This document shows, in pieces, positions 1 to 6,777 of a stretch of DNA of 14,321 bases. The stretch's first letter is position 1, and each line of letters opens with the position of its first letter. Source of the stretch: SHZI01 sp049290495 (GTDB lineage: Bacteria > Pseudomonadota > Gammaproteobacteria > Steroidobacterales > GCA-2729495); NCBI GenBank assembly GCA_049290495.1, contig JBATNV010000198.1, positions 1 to 14,321 of the forward strand. The letters are read 5' to 3'. Below the pieces are notes generated by a model, which saw nothing but the letters and a program-made list of their open reading frames with translations, made no database searches and was not told the DNA's origin. The position numbers were made by a program, and so were the translations under genes.

Positions 1-539
1 AGCGCTGCGGTCATCTGGATGGCAAGACGCTGGTCAGCACAGCGGAGATGCTGGGCAAGTTGCGCGCGGCGCAGGACGCGCGCATCGATCCGGCGACCGT
101 CATCGTTGCGCGTACCGATGCGATCGCAGTCGAAGGTTTTGAAGCCGGGCTGGAGCGGGCACATCGTTATGTTGAGGCCGGCGCCGATGTGCTGTTCGTG
201 GAAGCGCTGCGTACACCTGAGCAGATGGCGCGCGTGGGCCGAGAGCTGGGCGGGCGCGTGGCGCTGCTTGCCAACATGGTCGAGGGCGGTAAGACACCGC
301 TGCTGTCGATCACCGAGCTGGGAGCGATCGGTTTCCGGCTGGCTATCTTTCCCGGCGCGATGGTCAGGGTCGTGGGCGCTGCCGCCAGCCAGTACCTCGC
401 CACGCTAAAGTCCGATGGTACGACGCGTGGAATGCTCGACCGGATGTTTGATTTCTCCCGACTCAACGCAACCGTCGGCACCGATCTGATGCTGCAAACA
501 GGCGAACGTTATTCCGCTGAGTGCATAGTGAAGAAGTAG
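1..539 (+). CDS. ICL/PEP mutase superfamily lyase (methylisocitrate lyase or oxaloacetate decarboxylase type), 3' part
   Basis: The reading frame is already open at base 3 and ends at 537-539, giving about 178 C-terminal residues; the start lies before the window. The first visible residues, RCGHLDGKTLV, contain the Cys-Gly-His active-site signature of isocitrate lyase, 2-methylisocitrate lyase and related C-C lyases. The ARTDA stretch and the EAGADVLFVEA stretch carry the usual substrate-binding Arg and acidic residues of the TIM barrel. The EDKxxxxxNS signature of true PEP mutases is absent, so this is not a second C-P bond-forming enzyme. In this family the reaction is usually cleavage of a 2-hydroxy- or 2-oxo-dicarboxylate (methylisocitrate, oxaloacetate, dimethylmalate), and the substrate cannot be told from this fragment. 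It lies 60 bases before the PEP mutase gene on the same strand, and I see no terminator between them, so it may belong to the same transcript. Confidence 0.85.
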   Translation, partial: RCGHLDGKTLVSTAEMLGKLRAAQDARIDPATVIVARTDAIAVEGFEAGLERAHRYVEAGADVLFVEALRTPEQMARVGRELGGRVALLANMVEGGKTPLLSITELGAIGFRLAIFPGAMVRVVGAAASQYLATLKSDGTTRGMLDRMFDFSRLNATVGTDLMLQTGERYSAECIVKK

Positions 540-585
540 CCTCTGGTACGCTCAATACCGCCCGGTCAGCTGCGTCCGGTACACT

Positions 586-590
586 AAGGG
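586..590 (+). promoter_or_regulatory. Ribosome binding site for PEP mutase start at 600
   Basis: AAGGG lies nine bases before the ATG at 600 and supports that start. A second in-frame ATG at 633 has AGGA at 615-618, 14 bases upstream, which is long spacing. However, the protein from 633 (MQLKKTTRFRQLL) looks more like the usual N-terminus of PEP mutases as I remember it. The choice is open. Confidence 0.45.
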
Positions 591-599
591 CCGGATATC

Positions 600-2258
600 A
601 TGCGGGAGGCGGGCAGGAAGCACCGCACCGGGATGCAACTGAAAAAAACCACCCGGTTCCGGCAGCTGCTGGCCAGCCCGGAACTCGAATTCCTCATTGA
701 GGCCCACAATGGCATCAGCGCCAGAATCGGCGAAGAGGCCGGTTTTCGCGGCATCTGGGCCGGTGGCCTGTGCATGTCAGCGCAGTACGGGGTGCGCGAT
801 TCCAACGAGGCGAGCTGGACGCAGGTTCTCGAAATGCTTGAGTTCATGGCCGATGCGACCAGCATTCCGATCCTGCTCGATGGCGATACCGGCTACGGCA
901 ACTTCAACAATGTCCGCCGGCTGGTACGCAAGCTGGAACAGCGCGGCATCGCCGCTGTCTGTATCGAGGACAAGCTCTATCCGAAGACCAACAGCTTTAT
1001 CGACGGCGACAAGCAGCAGCTCGCCGATGTCGATGAGTTCTGCAGCCGGATCAAGGCCGGCAAGGATGCGCAGGCGGACGACGAGTTTGCGATCATCACG
1101 CGCGTCGAGGCTTTCATTGCTGGCTGGGGCCTCGATGAGGCCATGCGCCGCGCCGAGGCTTATCATGCGGCCGGCTCTGACGGCATCCTGATTCATAGTG
1201 CGCTGAGCAGCGCGACTGAAGTGCTCGCCTTTCAGAAGGAGTGGGCTGGCCGGTCGCCGGTGGTCATCGTGCCGACTAAGTATCACGCCACGCCTACCGA
1301 CGTATTTCGGGAAGCCGGCTTTTCGATCGCGATCTGGGCCAATCAGCTGCTGCGGGCGGCAGTCGTCGCGATGCAGGAAACCGCACGGACTATTTACCAG
1401 GATCAGAACCTGCGCTCGGTCGAGGACCGTATTGCGCCGGTCAAGGAATTGTTCCGCCTGCAGGGCGCGTCGGAGCTGCAGGAAGCCGAGGAGCGCTATC
1501 TGCCGAAGCGCCAGCTGCGCTCGCGTGCGCTGATCCTCGCCGCATCGCGCGGCTCGGCGCTCGGCGAACTCACCGAACACCGGCCGAAAACCATGGTAAA
1601 GGTTCGTGGACGGCCGCTGCTCTCGCATATCACGTCGGCCTACAACGCAGCTGGCATCAAGCGCATCAGCGTGGTACGCGGCTATCTGCCCGAAGCTATC
1701 GACCTGCCAGCCATCAGCTATGCCGACAACGCAGACTATGCGGACAGTAGCGAGCTGGTGTCTCTCGCCTGCGGTCTCGCCAGCAATCCGGATGACTCGA
1801 TGGATCTCTACGTGTCCTACGGCGATGTGATCTTCAAGCGCTACATTCTCGATGCGCTGGCCGAGACCGAAGACGACTTCGCGATCGTCGTGGATACCGA
1901 TTGGCATGAGTCGGTGAACCGGGGCAGGGCGGCCGATTACGTCAGCTGCACGAAGCCGCATTCGCGTCGCGCTTTCTATCAGCAGACATTCCTGGAACGC
2001 GCGGCGGAGGACCTGCCCGAGAGCAGTATCAACGGCGAGTGGATGGGCTTCATGAAGATTTCTGCGGCTGCGCTGCCGCGTTTCCGTAGTACGGTTGCCA
2101 GCCTTGCAGCGGAGCCGAAGCACCGCAAGGCGAAGCTGCATGAGCTGCTCAGCGAGCTGGTACGCAGCGGTGAGCGTGTCCGCGTGATCTACACCACCGG
2201 GCACTGGCTGGATATCGACAGCCTGGAAGACGTGGTGGCCGCGGGCAGTTTTGCATGA
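600..2258 (+). CDS. pepM: Phosphoenolpyruvate mutase fused to a nucleotidyltransferase domain
   Basis: This enzyme rearranges PEP to 3-phosphonopyruvate, the committed C-P bond-forming step of phosphonate biosynthesis. Residues 12 to about 300 form the TIM-barrel mutase: LLDGDTGYGNFNN holds the metal-binding D94 and D96, and E123-D124-K125 with N131-S132 form the EDKxxxxxNS signature that separates PEP mutases from the lyases of the family. Residues about 308-552 are a sugar-phosphate-type nucleotidyltransferase domain: LILAASRGSAL at 311-321, PK at 329-330 and YGD at 407-409. The classic signature is LAAGxGxR, so two positions (Ser316 for Gly, Ala320 for Arg) deviate and the domain may have altered specificity or reduced activity. 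PepM-nucleotidyltransferase fusions are known and are thought to activate phosphonates as CMP esters. Here a stand-alone cytidylyltransferase follows two genes later, so the role of the fused domain is unclear. The stop overlaps the next start as ATGA. The ATG at 633 is an alternative start. Confidence 0.95.
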   Translation: MREAGRKHRTGMQLKKTTRFRQLLASPELEFLIEAHNGISARIGEEAGFRGIWAGGLCMSAQYGVRDSNEASWTQVLEMLEFMADATSIPILLDGDTGYGNFNNVRRLVRKLEQRGIAAVCIEDKLYPKTNSFIDGDKQQLADVDEFCSRIKAGKDAQADDEFAIITRVEAFIAGWGLDEAMRRAEAYHAAGSDGILIHSALSSATEVLAFQKEWAGRSPVVIVPTKYHATPTDVFREAGFSIAIWANQLLRAAVVAMQETARTIYQDQNLRSVEDRIAPVKELFRLQGASELQEAEERYLPKRQLRSRALILAASRGSALGELTEHRPKTMVKVRGRPLLSHITSAYNAAGIKRISVVRGYLPEAIDLPAISYADNADYADSSELVSLACGLASNPDDSMDLYVSYGDVIFKRYILDALAETEDDFAIVVDTDWHESVNRGRAADYVSCTKPHSRRAFYQQTFLERAAEDLPESSINGEWMGFMKISAAALPRFRSTVASLAAEPKHRKAKLHELLSELVRSGERVRVIYTTGHWLDIDSLEDVVAAGSFA

Positions 2259-3388
2259 TCGAGGCTGGCAGCTTCGTGGTGGCCGCCGCCGGGCGCGGCT
2301 TCAGTGTCTACAGCGGTGTGCCCTGTTCATACCTCACGCCATTCATCAATTACACGATCGGTTCAGACCAGCTGCGCTATGTCGCCGCGGCGAATGAAGG
2401 CGATGCCGTGGCGATTGCCGCGGGCGTAGAACTCGGCGGTCGTGGCGGGGTCGCGATGTTCCAGAATTCCGGCCTCGGCAATGCGGTCAATCCGCTGACC
2501 TCGCTGACCTGGACCTTCCGTATCCCGATACTGCTCATCGTCACCTGGCGGGGTGAGCCCGGTGGTCATGCCGATGAGCCCCAGCACGAGCTGATGGGGC
2601 AGATCACGCCACGCATGCTCGATCTGATGGATATCCCATGGGCGCTTTTCCCGGACAGCGACGCAGCGATCGCGCCGACGCTCGATGTCGCCGTCGCCCG
2701 CATGCAGGCTGAACAGCGACCCTACGCGCTGGTGATGCGCAAGGGCAGTGTCGCAGACAGCGCCTTAAGCGGAGAACTCCGGGCGCCTTCGCTGCTCAAG
2801 CCTGCAACTGTTCCGCGCCGGCCTGCAGTCGTCCGACGTCAGGCCATGCTGACCGCAATCCGCGCTGCCGACTCGGGACGCGATGTGCTGGTGGCAACTA
2901 CCGGATATATGGGCCGTGAACTCTACGCGCTCGGTGATCGCGCCAACCAGCTCTACATGGTGGGCTCGATGGGCTGCGCGGTAAGCCTTGCGCTCGGTAT
3001 CGCACTGGCGCAGCCGCGCCGACGCGTGATCGCCATCGACGGTGATGGCGCGGCGCTGATGCGGCTCGGTGCGCTGACGACGGTGGCTTACGAGCGGCCG
3101 GATAACCTCGTACATATCGTTATCGACAACGGCCGGCACGAGTCCACCGGCGGCCAGCGCACGGTATCGCCGCATGTCGACTTCTGCGCCATCGCAGCGG
3201 GTTGTGGCTATCCGACGGTGGCTACGGCAAGCGAGCCGGCAGAACTCTCGGCCCTGCTCGCGGCGCCGTCATCCGGCCCGCTGTTCATTCATGTACCGGT
3301 GTTGCCTGGTGTGCCGGCGGATCTGCCGCGTCCGGTTATCACGCCTGCCGAGGTGGCAGTACGCCTCCGGCAGTATCTGAAGGCTTGA
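2255..3388 (+). CDS. ppd: Phosphonopyruvate decarboxylase
   Basis: A thiamine-diphosphate-dependent enzyme that decarboxylates 3-phosphonopyruvate to phosphonoacetaldehyde and so pulls the unfavourable PEP mutase equilibrium forward. At 377 residues it is the normal single-chain length for this family, which is shorter than acetolactate-synthase-like decarboxylases. The N-terminal half contains SGVPCSYLTPFIN and AANEGDAVAIAAG, with Glu48 as the expected ThDP-activating glutamate. It also contains WRGEPGGHADEPQHELMG, a stretch typical of phosphonopyruvate and sulfopyruvate decarboxylases. The C-terminal half has the ThDP/Mg motif, Gly-Asp-Gly at 263-265 followed by Asn292 in IDNGRHESTGGQ. The ATG overlaps the pepM stop (ATGA, 2255-2258), indicating translational coupling. 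Sulfopyruvate decarboxylase is the main alternative, but the pepM and AEP aminotransferase neighbours favour the phosphonate substrate. Confidence 0.95.
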   Translation: MIEAGSFVVAAAGRGFSVYSGVPCSYLTPFINYTIGSDQLRYVAAANEGDAVAIAAGVELGGRGGVAMFQNSGLGNAVNPLTSLTWTFRIPILLIVTWRGEPGGHADEPQHELMGQITPRMLDLMDIPWALFPDSDAAIAPTLDVAVARMQAEQRPYALVMRKGSVADSALSGELRAPSLLKPATVPRRPAVVRRQAMLTAIRAADSGRDVLVATTGYMGRELYALGDRANQLYMVGSMGCAVSLALGIALAQPRRRVIAIDGDGAALMRLGALTTVAYERPDNLVHIVIDNGRHESTGGQRTVSPHVDFCAIAAGCGYPTVATASEPAELSALLAAPSSGPLFIHVPVLPGVPADLPRPVITPAEVAVRLRQYLKA

Positions 3389-3391
3389 ACC

Positions 3392-4507
3392 ATGCAGCAG
3401 CGGCCCAGTGAAAACCAGCGACTGATCCTGCTCAATCCCGGCCCGGTGACGCTCACCGCACGAGTCCGCAATGCACTCGCGGCCGGTGACTGGTGCCATC
3501 GGGAACCCGAATTCGCTGCGCTGATCTGCGATATCAATCTGCGCCTGACGCAGGTACATGGCAGTCTGGTGCAGGACTACAGTGCTGTAACGCTGGCTGG
3601 TTCCGGTACCAGCGCCGTGGAGGCCATGCTGGCGAGTTTCGCGCCTGAGCACAGCGCAACGCTGGTGGTTGCCAACGGTGTATATGGCGAGCGCATGCAG
3701 CGCATGCTGGCGGTGCACGGCAAACCGCATCGGATTGCAGAACACGCCTGGACGGCAGGCGTCGACCTGGCCGTCATCGAGAGCTGCCTGGAGCGCGATC
3801 CGACAATCACTCATCTGGCCATCGTGCATCACGAGACAACCACAGGACGACTCAACGATATCGCTGCCGTCGGGCGGCTGTGTCAGACACGCGGCCTGAC
3901 GCTGTTGCTGGATGCGGTGAGTAGTTTCGGCGCTGAACAGATCGATGCTGCGGCCTGGAATCTCGGTGCGCTGGCCGGCACTGCCAACAAGTGCCTGCAC
4001 GGCGCGGCCGGCCTGTCTTTCGTGCTCGCGCGCAACGATCTTTGGGCGAGCCCCGGCCTGAATGCTGGCAGCGTCTATCTGGACCTGCGCGCCTACTATG
4101 CGACCCAGCACCGTGATGGCTATTCGCCGTTTACGCTGCCGGTGCAGATTGCCTTCGCGCTGCATGAGGCACTGCTCGAGCACGCGGAGGAGGGTGGTGC
4201 CGAGGCGCGTCGTCAGCTCTATCTGGCCCGTGCGCAGCGCATCCACGCCGCGCTATCGGCCAGCGGCGTCACGACCCTGCTCCAGCCCGAGGACTATTCC
4301 AGCGTGCTCTGGTCCTACCAGTTGCCCGCACATCGCAGCTATGCCGAACTGCATGCAGCGCTGAAAGCCGAAGGCTTCATCATCTACGCCGGACAGGGCG
4401 ACCTGGGCCGGCAGATCTTCCGGATCGCGCATATGGGCGACATTCAGGAAGAAGACCTGAATCGCCTGTGCACTGCACTGACTGGCAATCTCGGTGGTCG
4501 CCCGTGA
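3392..4507 (+). CDS. 2-aminoethylphosphonate aminotransferase (PhnW-like, probably biosynthetic)
   Basis: A PLP-dependent fold-type I (class V) transaminase of 371 residues, the usual PhnW/AEPT length. The N-terminus LILLNPGPVTLTARVRNAL and WCHREPEF is characteristic of AEP:pyruvate transaminases. LLLDAVSSFG carries the PLP-pyridine aspartate D174, and GTANKCLHG carries the Schiff-base lysine K200. In degradative clusters PhnW converts AEP to phosphonoacetaldehyde. Directly after ppd, and with no phosphonatase (phnX) or phosphonoacetaldehyde dehydrogenase in the window, it most likely runs in the synthetic direction and aminates phosphonoacetaldehyde to AEP. The start is three bases after the ppd stop, with AAGG eight bases upstream of the ATG. 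Its stop overlaps the next gene's GTG. The reaction direction is inferred from context only. Confidence 0.93.
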   Translation: MQQRPSENQRLILLNPGPVTLTARVRNALAAGDWCHREPEFAALICDINLRLTQVHGSLVQDYSAVTLAGSGTSAVEAMLASFAPEHSATLVVANGVYGERMQRMLAVHGKPHRIAEHAWTAGVDLAVIESCLERDPTITHLAIVHHETTTGRLNDIAAVGRLCQTRGLTLLLDAVSSFGAEQIDAAAWNLGALAGTANKCLHGAAGLSFVLARNDLWASPGLNAGSVYLDLRAYYATQHRDGYSPFTLPVQIAFALHEALLEHAEEGGAEARRQLYLARAQRIHAALSASGVTTLLQPEDYSSVLWSYQLPAHRSYAELHAALKAEGFIIYAGQGDLGRQIFRIAHMGDIQEEDLNRLCTALTGNLGGRP

Positions 4508-5277
4508 GTACTGCGGCGATCACGACGGCAGTGATTCTCGCAGCCGGGCGCGGTACGCGGCTCTCCGGCCATGTGCAGGACTACCCCAAAGGCTTTCTGC
4601 GACTTGGTGAAAAATCGATCATTGAGGAGTCAATCGACCGTCTGGTCGATGCCGGGATAGAGGACGTGATCATCGTGACTGGTCACTGTGCCTGGCATTA
4701 CAACGAACTCGCGAAGCGCCGGACCGGCCTGGTACGCGTGGTACACAACGAGCGCTACGCTGATTCCGGCAGCATGTATTCGCTCTGGTGCGCGCGAGAC
4801 CTGGTACAGAAGCCCTTCCTGCTGCTCGAATCCGATCTGGTCTATGAGCCGCTCGCGCTGCAATGCCTGCTCGATGAACCGGCGGCTGACGCGGTTTTGC
4901 TGTCGGGTCCGACACATGCTGGTGATGAGGTTTATGTCGAGGTTCACGACGGTTGCCTGCGCGACATGTCGAAGCAAGCTGCAGCGCTGGGCAAGTCGCC
5001 GGCCGGCGAACTGGTCGGCATCTCGAAGATCTCGGTCGAACTGTTTCGCCTGATGTGCGCGATTGCCGGTCGCGCCTTTGCCACGACGCTGCGCGTTGAC
5101 TACGAAACCGACTGTCTGGTCGCTGCAGGGCGCGAGCGGGCTATCGCCTGTCCGGTTGTCGCTGATCTGGTCTGGGGCGAGATCGACGATCCTTCGCACC
5201 TCGCCCGTGTGCAAGGCACTGTGTATCCGGAGATCCTGCGTCGTTCCAGCGCCAGCGTTGCAGTGCCGGTCCAATGA
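4504..5277 (+). CDS. pntC: CTP:2-aminoethylphosphonate cytidylyltransferase (PntC-like)
   Basis: A LicC/PntC-type nucleotidyltransferase of 257 residues that should couple CTP and AEP to CMP-AEP plus pyrophosphate. The signature is intact: LAAGRGTRL at 12-20, DYPKGFL with Lys29, LLLESDLVYE with metal-binding D111, and WGEIDDP near 225-230, which would supply the second metal aspartate (D228). The SGSMYSLWCARD stretch resembles the substrate pocket of choline-phosphate and AEP cytidylyltransferases. I chose the GTG at 4504 because it overlaps the aminotransferase stop (GTGA) and places the Rossmann motif at residue 10, as is normal. An ATG at 4468 is in frame but would add 12 residues and a 40-base overlap. 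The substrate call rests on the preceding AEP genes; phosphocholine or another phospho-alcohol would be the alternative. Confidence 0.9.
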   Translation: MSTAAITTAVILAAGRGTRLSGHVQDYPKGFLRLGEKSIIEESIDRLVDAGIEDVIIVTGHCAWHYNELAKRRTGLVRVVHNERYADSGSMYSLWCARDLVQKPFLLLESDLVYEPLALQCLLDEPAADAVLLSGPTHAGDEVYVEVHDGCLRDMSKQAAALGKSPAGELVGISKISVELFRLMCAIAGRAFATTLRVDYETDCLVAAGRERAIACPVVADLVWGEIDDPSHLARVQGTVYPEILRRSSASVAVPVQ

Positions 5278-5330
5278 TTGTATACAGCCAGCAGTTTTCG
5301 CCCCCGACCCAGGACGCTACCAGGCCATGA
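5274..5330 (+). CDS. Possible 18-residue micro-ORF linking pntC to the small membrane protein gene
   Basis: An ATG at 5274 overlaps the pntC stop (ATGA, 5274-5277). It opens an 18-codon frame (MIVYSQQFSPPTQDATRP) whose TGA at 5328-5330 overlaps the ATG of the next gene (ATGA, 5327-5330). The peptide has no recognisable motif. Its likely role, if translated, is to carry ribosomes across the 49-base gap so that the small membrane protein stays translationally coupled. It could also be chance. Confidence 0.3.
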   Translation: MIVYSQQFSPPTQDATRP

Positions 5331-5605
5331 AACGCAAACCGGATACTGCCATCCTGATGGTTGCGCTGCTCAGTTTGCTGGGCTTTGCGCCGCACGCACA
5401 GGCCTATCTGGATCCGAGTACCGGCAGCATGATCCTGTCGGCCATCGTCGGTCTGTTTGCTACGGCGGCCCTGGCGATCAAGACCTGGTGGTACAAGATC
5501 AAGTCATTATTCCGTGGCGAACAGGACAAGAAGCCGGCGGAACCCGGCGACGCAGGAAAGCCGCAACAGCCGGCTGCCGGAGATGAGGGTTCCCGTCGCA
5601 GCTGA
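5327..5605 (+). CDS. Small signal-peptide-bearing membrane protein with AYLDPxTGSM motif
   Basis: A 92-residue protein. Residues 1-26 form a Sec signal (MKRK, then a hydrophobic core ending HAQA, with cleavage likely after Ala26). The mature N-terminus would be YLDPSTGSM (27-35), followed by one hydrophobic segment of about 20 residues ending in TWW, a short basic stretch (KIKSLFRG) and a charged, Pro/Ala-rich tail that is probably disordered. From memory, short proteins with an AYLDPGTGS(M) motif, one transmembrane segment and a basic tail occur in bacterial surface-polysaccharide and cell-envelope clusters. Their biochemical role is unknown to me. Here it lies between the cytidylyltransferase and the CDP-alcohol phosphotransferase-like gene, which suggests a membrane scaffold or export accessory. 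The ATG at 5327 is chosen because it begins the signal peptide; the same frame is open much further upstream inside pntC. AGGA lies 12 bases upstream, so the ribosome site is weak. Confidence 0.8.
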   Translation: MKRKPDTAILMVALLSLLGFAPHAQAYLDPSTGSMILSAIVGLFATAALAIKTWWYKIKSLFRGEQDKKPAEPGDAGKPQQPAAGDEGSRRS

Positions 5606-5628
5606 GCAGCTGCCCGACCCGCGGCGCA

Positions 5629-6777
5629 ATGGCCTTGGCATTTTTTCGGGACTGGAGCGGCTATCGGGCTTTTCGCCGCGTGCCGCGCGCCGAGCGTCGC
5701 ATCGTCTTTCTTTCAGAGAGTGGGCAGGACTGGCATCACTTCGCACCGGTCATCCGGCACCTCACCGATCAGCTCGGTGAAAGCCTGCTTTATGTGTCCT
5801 CGGATCCGGACGACCCGGGTCTGCACCAGGCTTCGCCACTGATCCGTCCTTTCTGCATTGGCACGGGGCTCTGGCGAATCTGGTTCTGCCAGTTCCTGGA
5901 TGCTGATGTACTGGTCACGCAGATCCTCGATTTCGGTAATCTCGATCTCAAGCGTTCTGTACACCCGGTACATGTGACCTACATGTTCCATTCCCTGATC
6001 AGCACGCATATGGCTGATTACGCCAACTCCTTCGACAGTTACGACACCATCCTCTGCGCCGGTCCTCACCAGATGCGTGAGATCCGTCGTCGTGAGGAAC
6101 TGCACAAGCTGCCTGCCAAACAACTGATCCCGCACGGCTACGGACGCCTGGAAGAGCTGTTGGCCAACCGGCGCGAAGCGCCCCCGATCCACAGCGATGC
6201 CGACATTCATGTCTTGCTCGCGCCGTCCTGGGGTGAGGAAACGATTCTGCCCATATGCGGCGACGAGTTGGCCGATGTACTGATGGCGGCGGGATTCCGG
6301 CTGACCCTGCGTCCGCACTACCAGACGCGCTGGAAGATGCCCGAAGTGATCGATCGCATCGTGGCCCGGCATGGCAGCAATCCGCGCTTCAGGCTGGTCG
6401 AGCAGATGGGCGAGAGCGATTCTCTTTATGACTCGCATCTGATGATCACCGACTGGTCCGGTGCCGGACAGGACTACGGCATGGGACTCGAAAAGCCGGT
6501 GCTCTATATCGACGTGCCGCCCAAGGCACGCAATGACACCTGGCCGGAGCTCGGTATGGAACCCTTTGAATCGTATGTGCGTGCAAAGCTTGGTGCGCTG
6601 CTGAAGCCGGAGCGCCTGGGAGAAGCGCCGGGCCTGATCCGCGAACTGGTGCGCGATCCGGGCCGATTCCGGCGTGAGGTTGCGAAACTTCGCGAGGAGT
6701 CGGTATACAACCTCGGCAACAGCGGCCCGGCCGGCGCGCTGGCCATCGCCAGGATTGCCCGGGAGTGTGCACGCTGA
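5629..6777 (+). CDS. CDP-glycerol glycerophosphotransferase-like (TagB/TagF family) transferase
   Basis: A 382-residue GT-B-like protein resembling the catalytic part of teichoic-acid polymerases such as TagB and TagF, which transfer an alcohol-phosphate from a CDP-alcohol to a membrane-bound acceptor. Seen in the sequence: IVFLSESGQDWHHFAPVI in the N-terminal lobe, VHVTYMFHSL, IPHGYGRLEEL with His169, VLLAPSWGEE, LRPHYQTRW with His230, and ITDWSGAGQDYGMG with D275, S277, G278 and D282. The last corresponds to the DxSS/DxSG nucleotide-binding segment of the family, followed by KPVLYID. No membrane span is evident, so it is probably a peripheral inner-membrane enzyme facing the cytoplasm. After pntC, the natural donor would be CMP-AEP rather than CDP-glycerol; this is inferred from context. 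The ATG at 5629 has no clear ribosome site. Its stop and the next start share a base (TGATG). Confidence 0.82.
   Translation: MALAFFRDWSGYRAFRRVPRAERRIVFLSESGQDWHHFAPVIRHLTDQLGESLLYVSSDPDDPGLHQASPLIRPFCIGTGLWRIWFCQFLDADVLVTQILDFGNLDLKRSVHPVHVTYMFHSLISTHMADYANSFDSYDTILCAGPHQMREIRRREELHKLPAKQLIPHGYGRLEELLANRREAPPIHSDADIHVLLAPSWGEETILPICGDELADVLMAAGFRLTLRPHYQTRWKMPEVIDRIVARHGSNPRFRLVEQMGESDSLYDSHLMITDWSGAGQDYGMGLEKPVLYIDVPPKARNDTWPELGMEPFESYVRAKLGALLKPERLGEAPGLIRELVRDPGRFRREVAKLREESVYNLGNSGPAGALAIARIARECAR

Noticed and set aside
777..2204. A 475-codon open frame on the minus strand opposite pepM
   Set aside because: Its translation is Arg/Ala/His-rich with no recognisable domain, and the plus-strand frame encodes two clear enzyme domains. 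It is a by-product of GC-rich codon use.
3269..4246. A 325-codon minus-strand open frame opposite ppd and the aminotransferase
   Set aside because: No motifs, and it crosses two well-supported genes.
2255..5277. A phosphonate degradation (phnWX-type) locus
   Set aside because: There is a PEP mutase and a decarboxylase but no phosphonatase, phosphonoacetaldehyde dehydrogenase, phosphonate ABC transporter or C-P lyase, so synthesis is the better reading.
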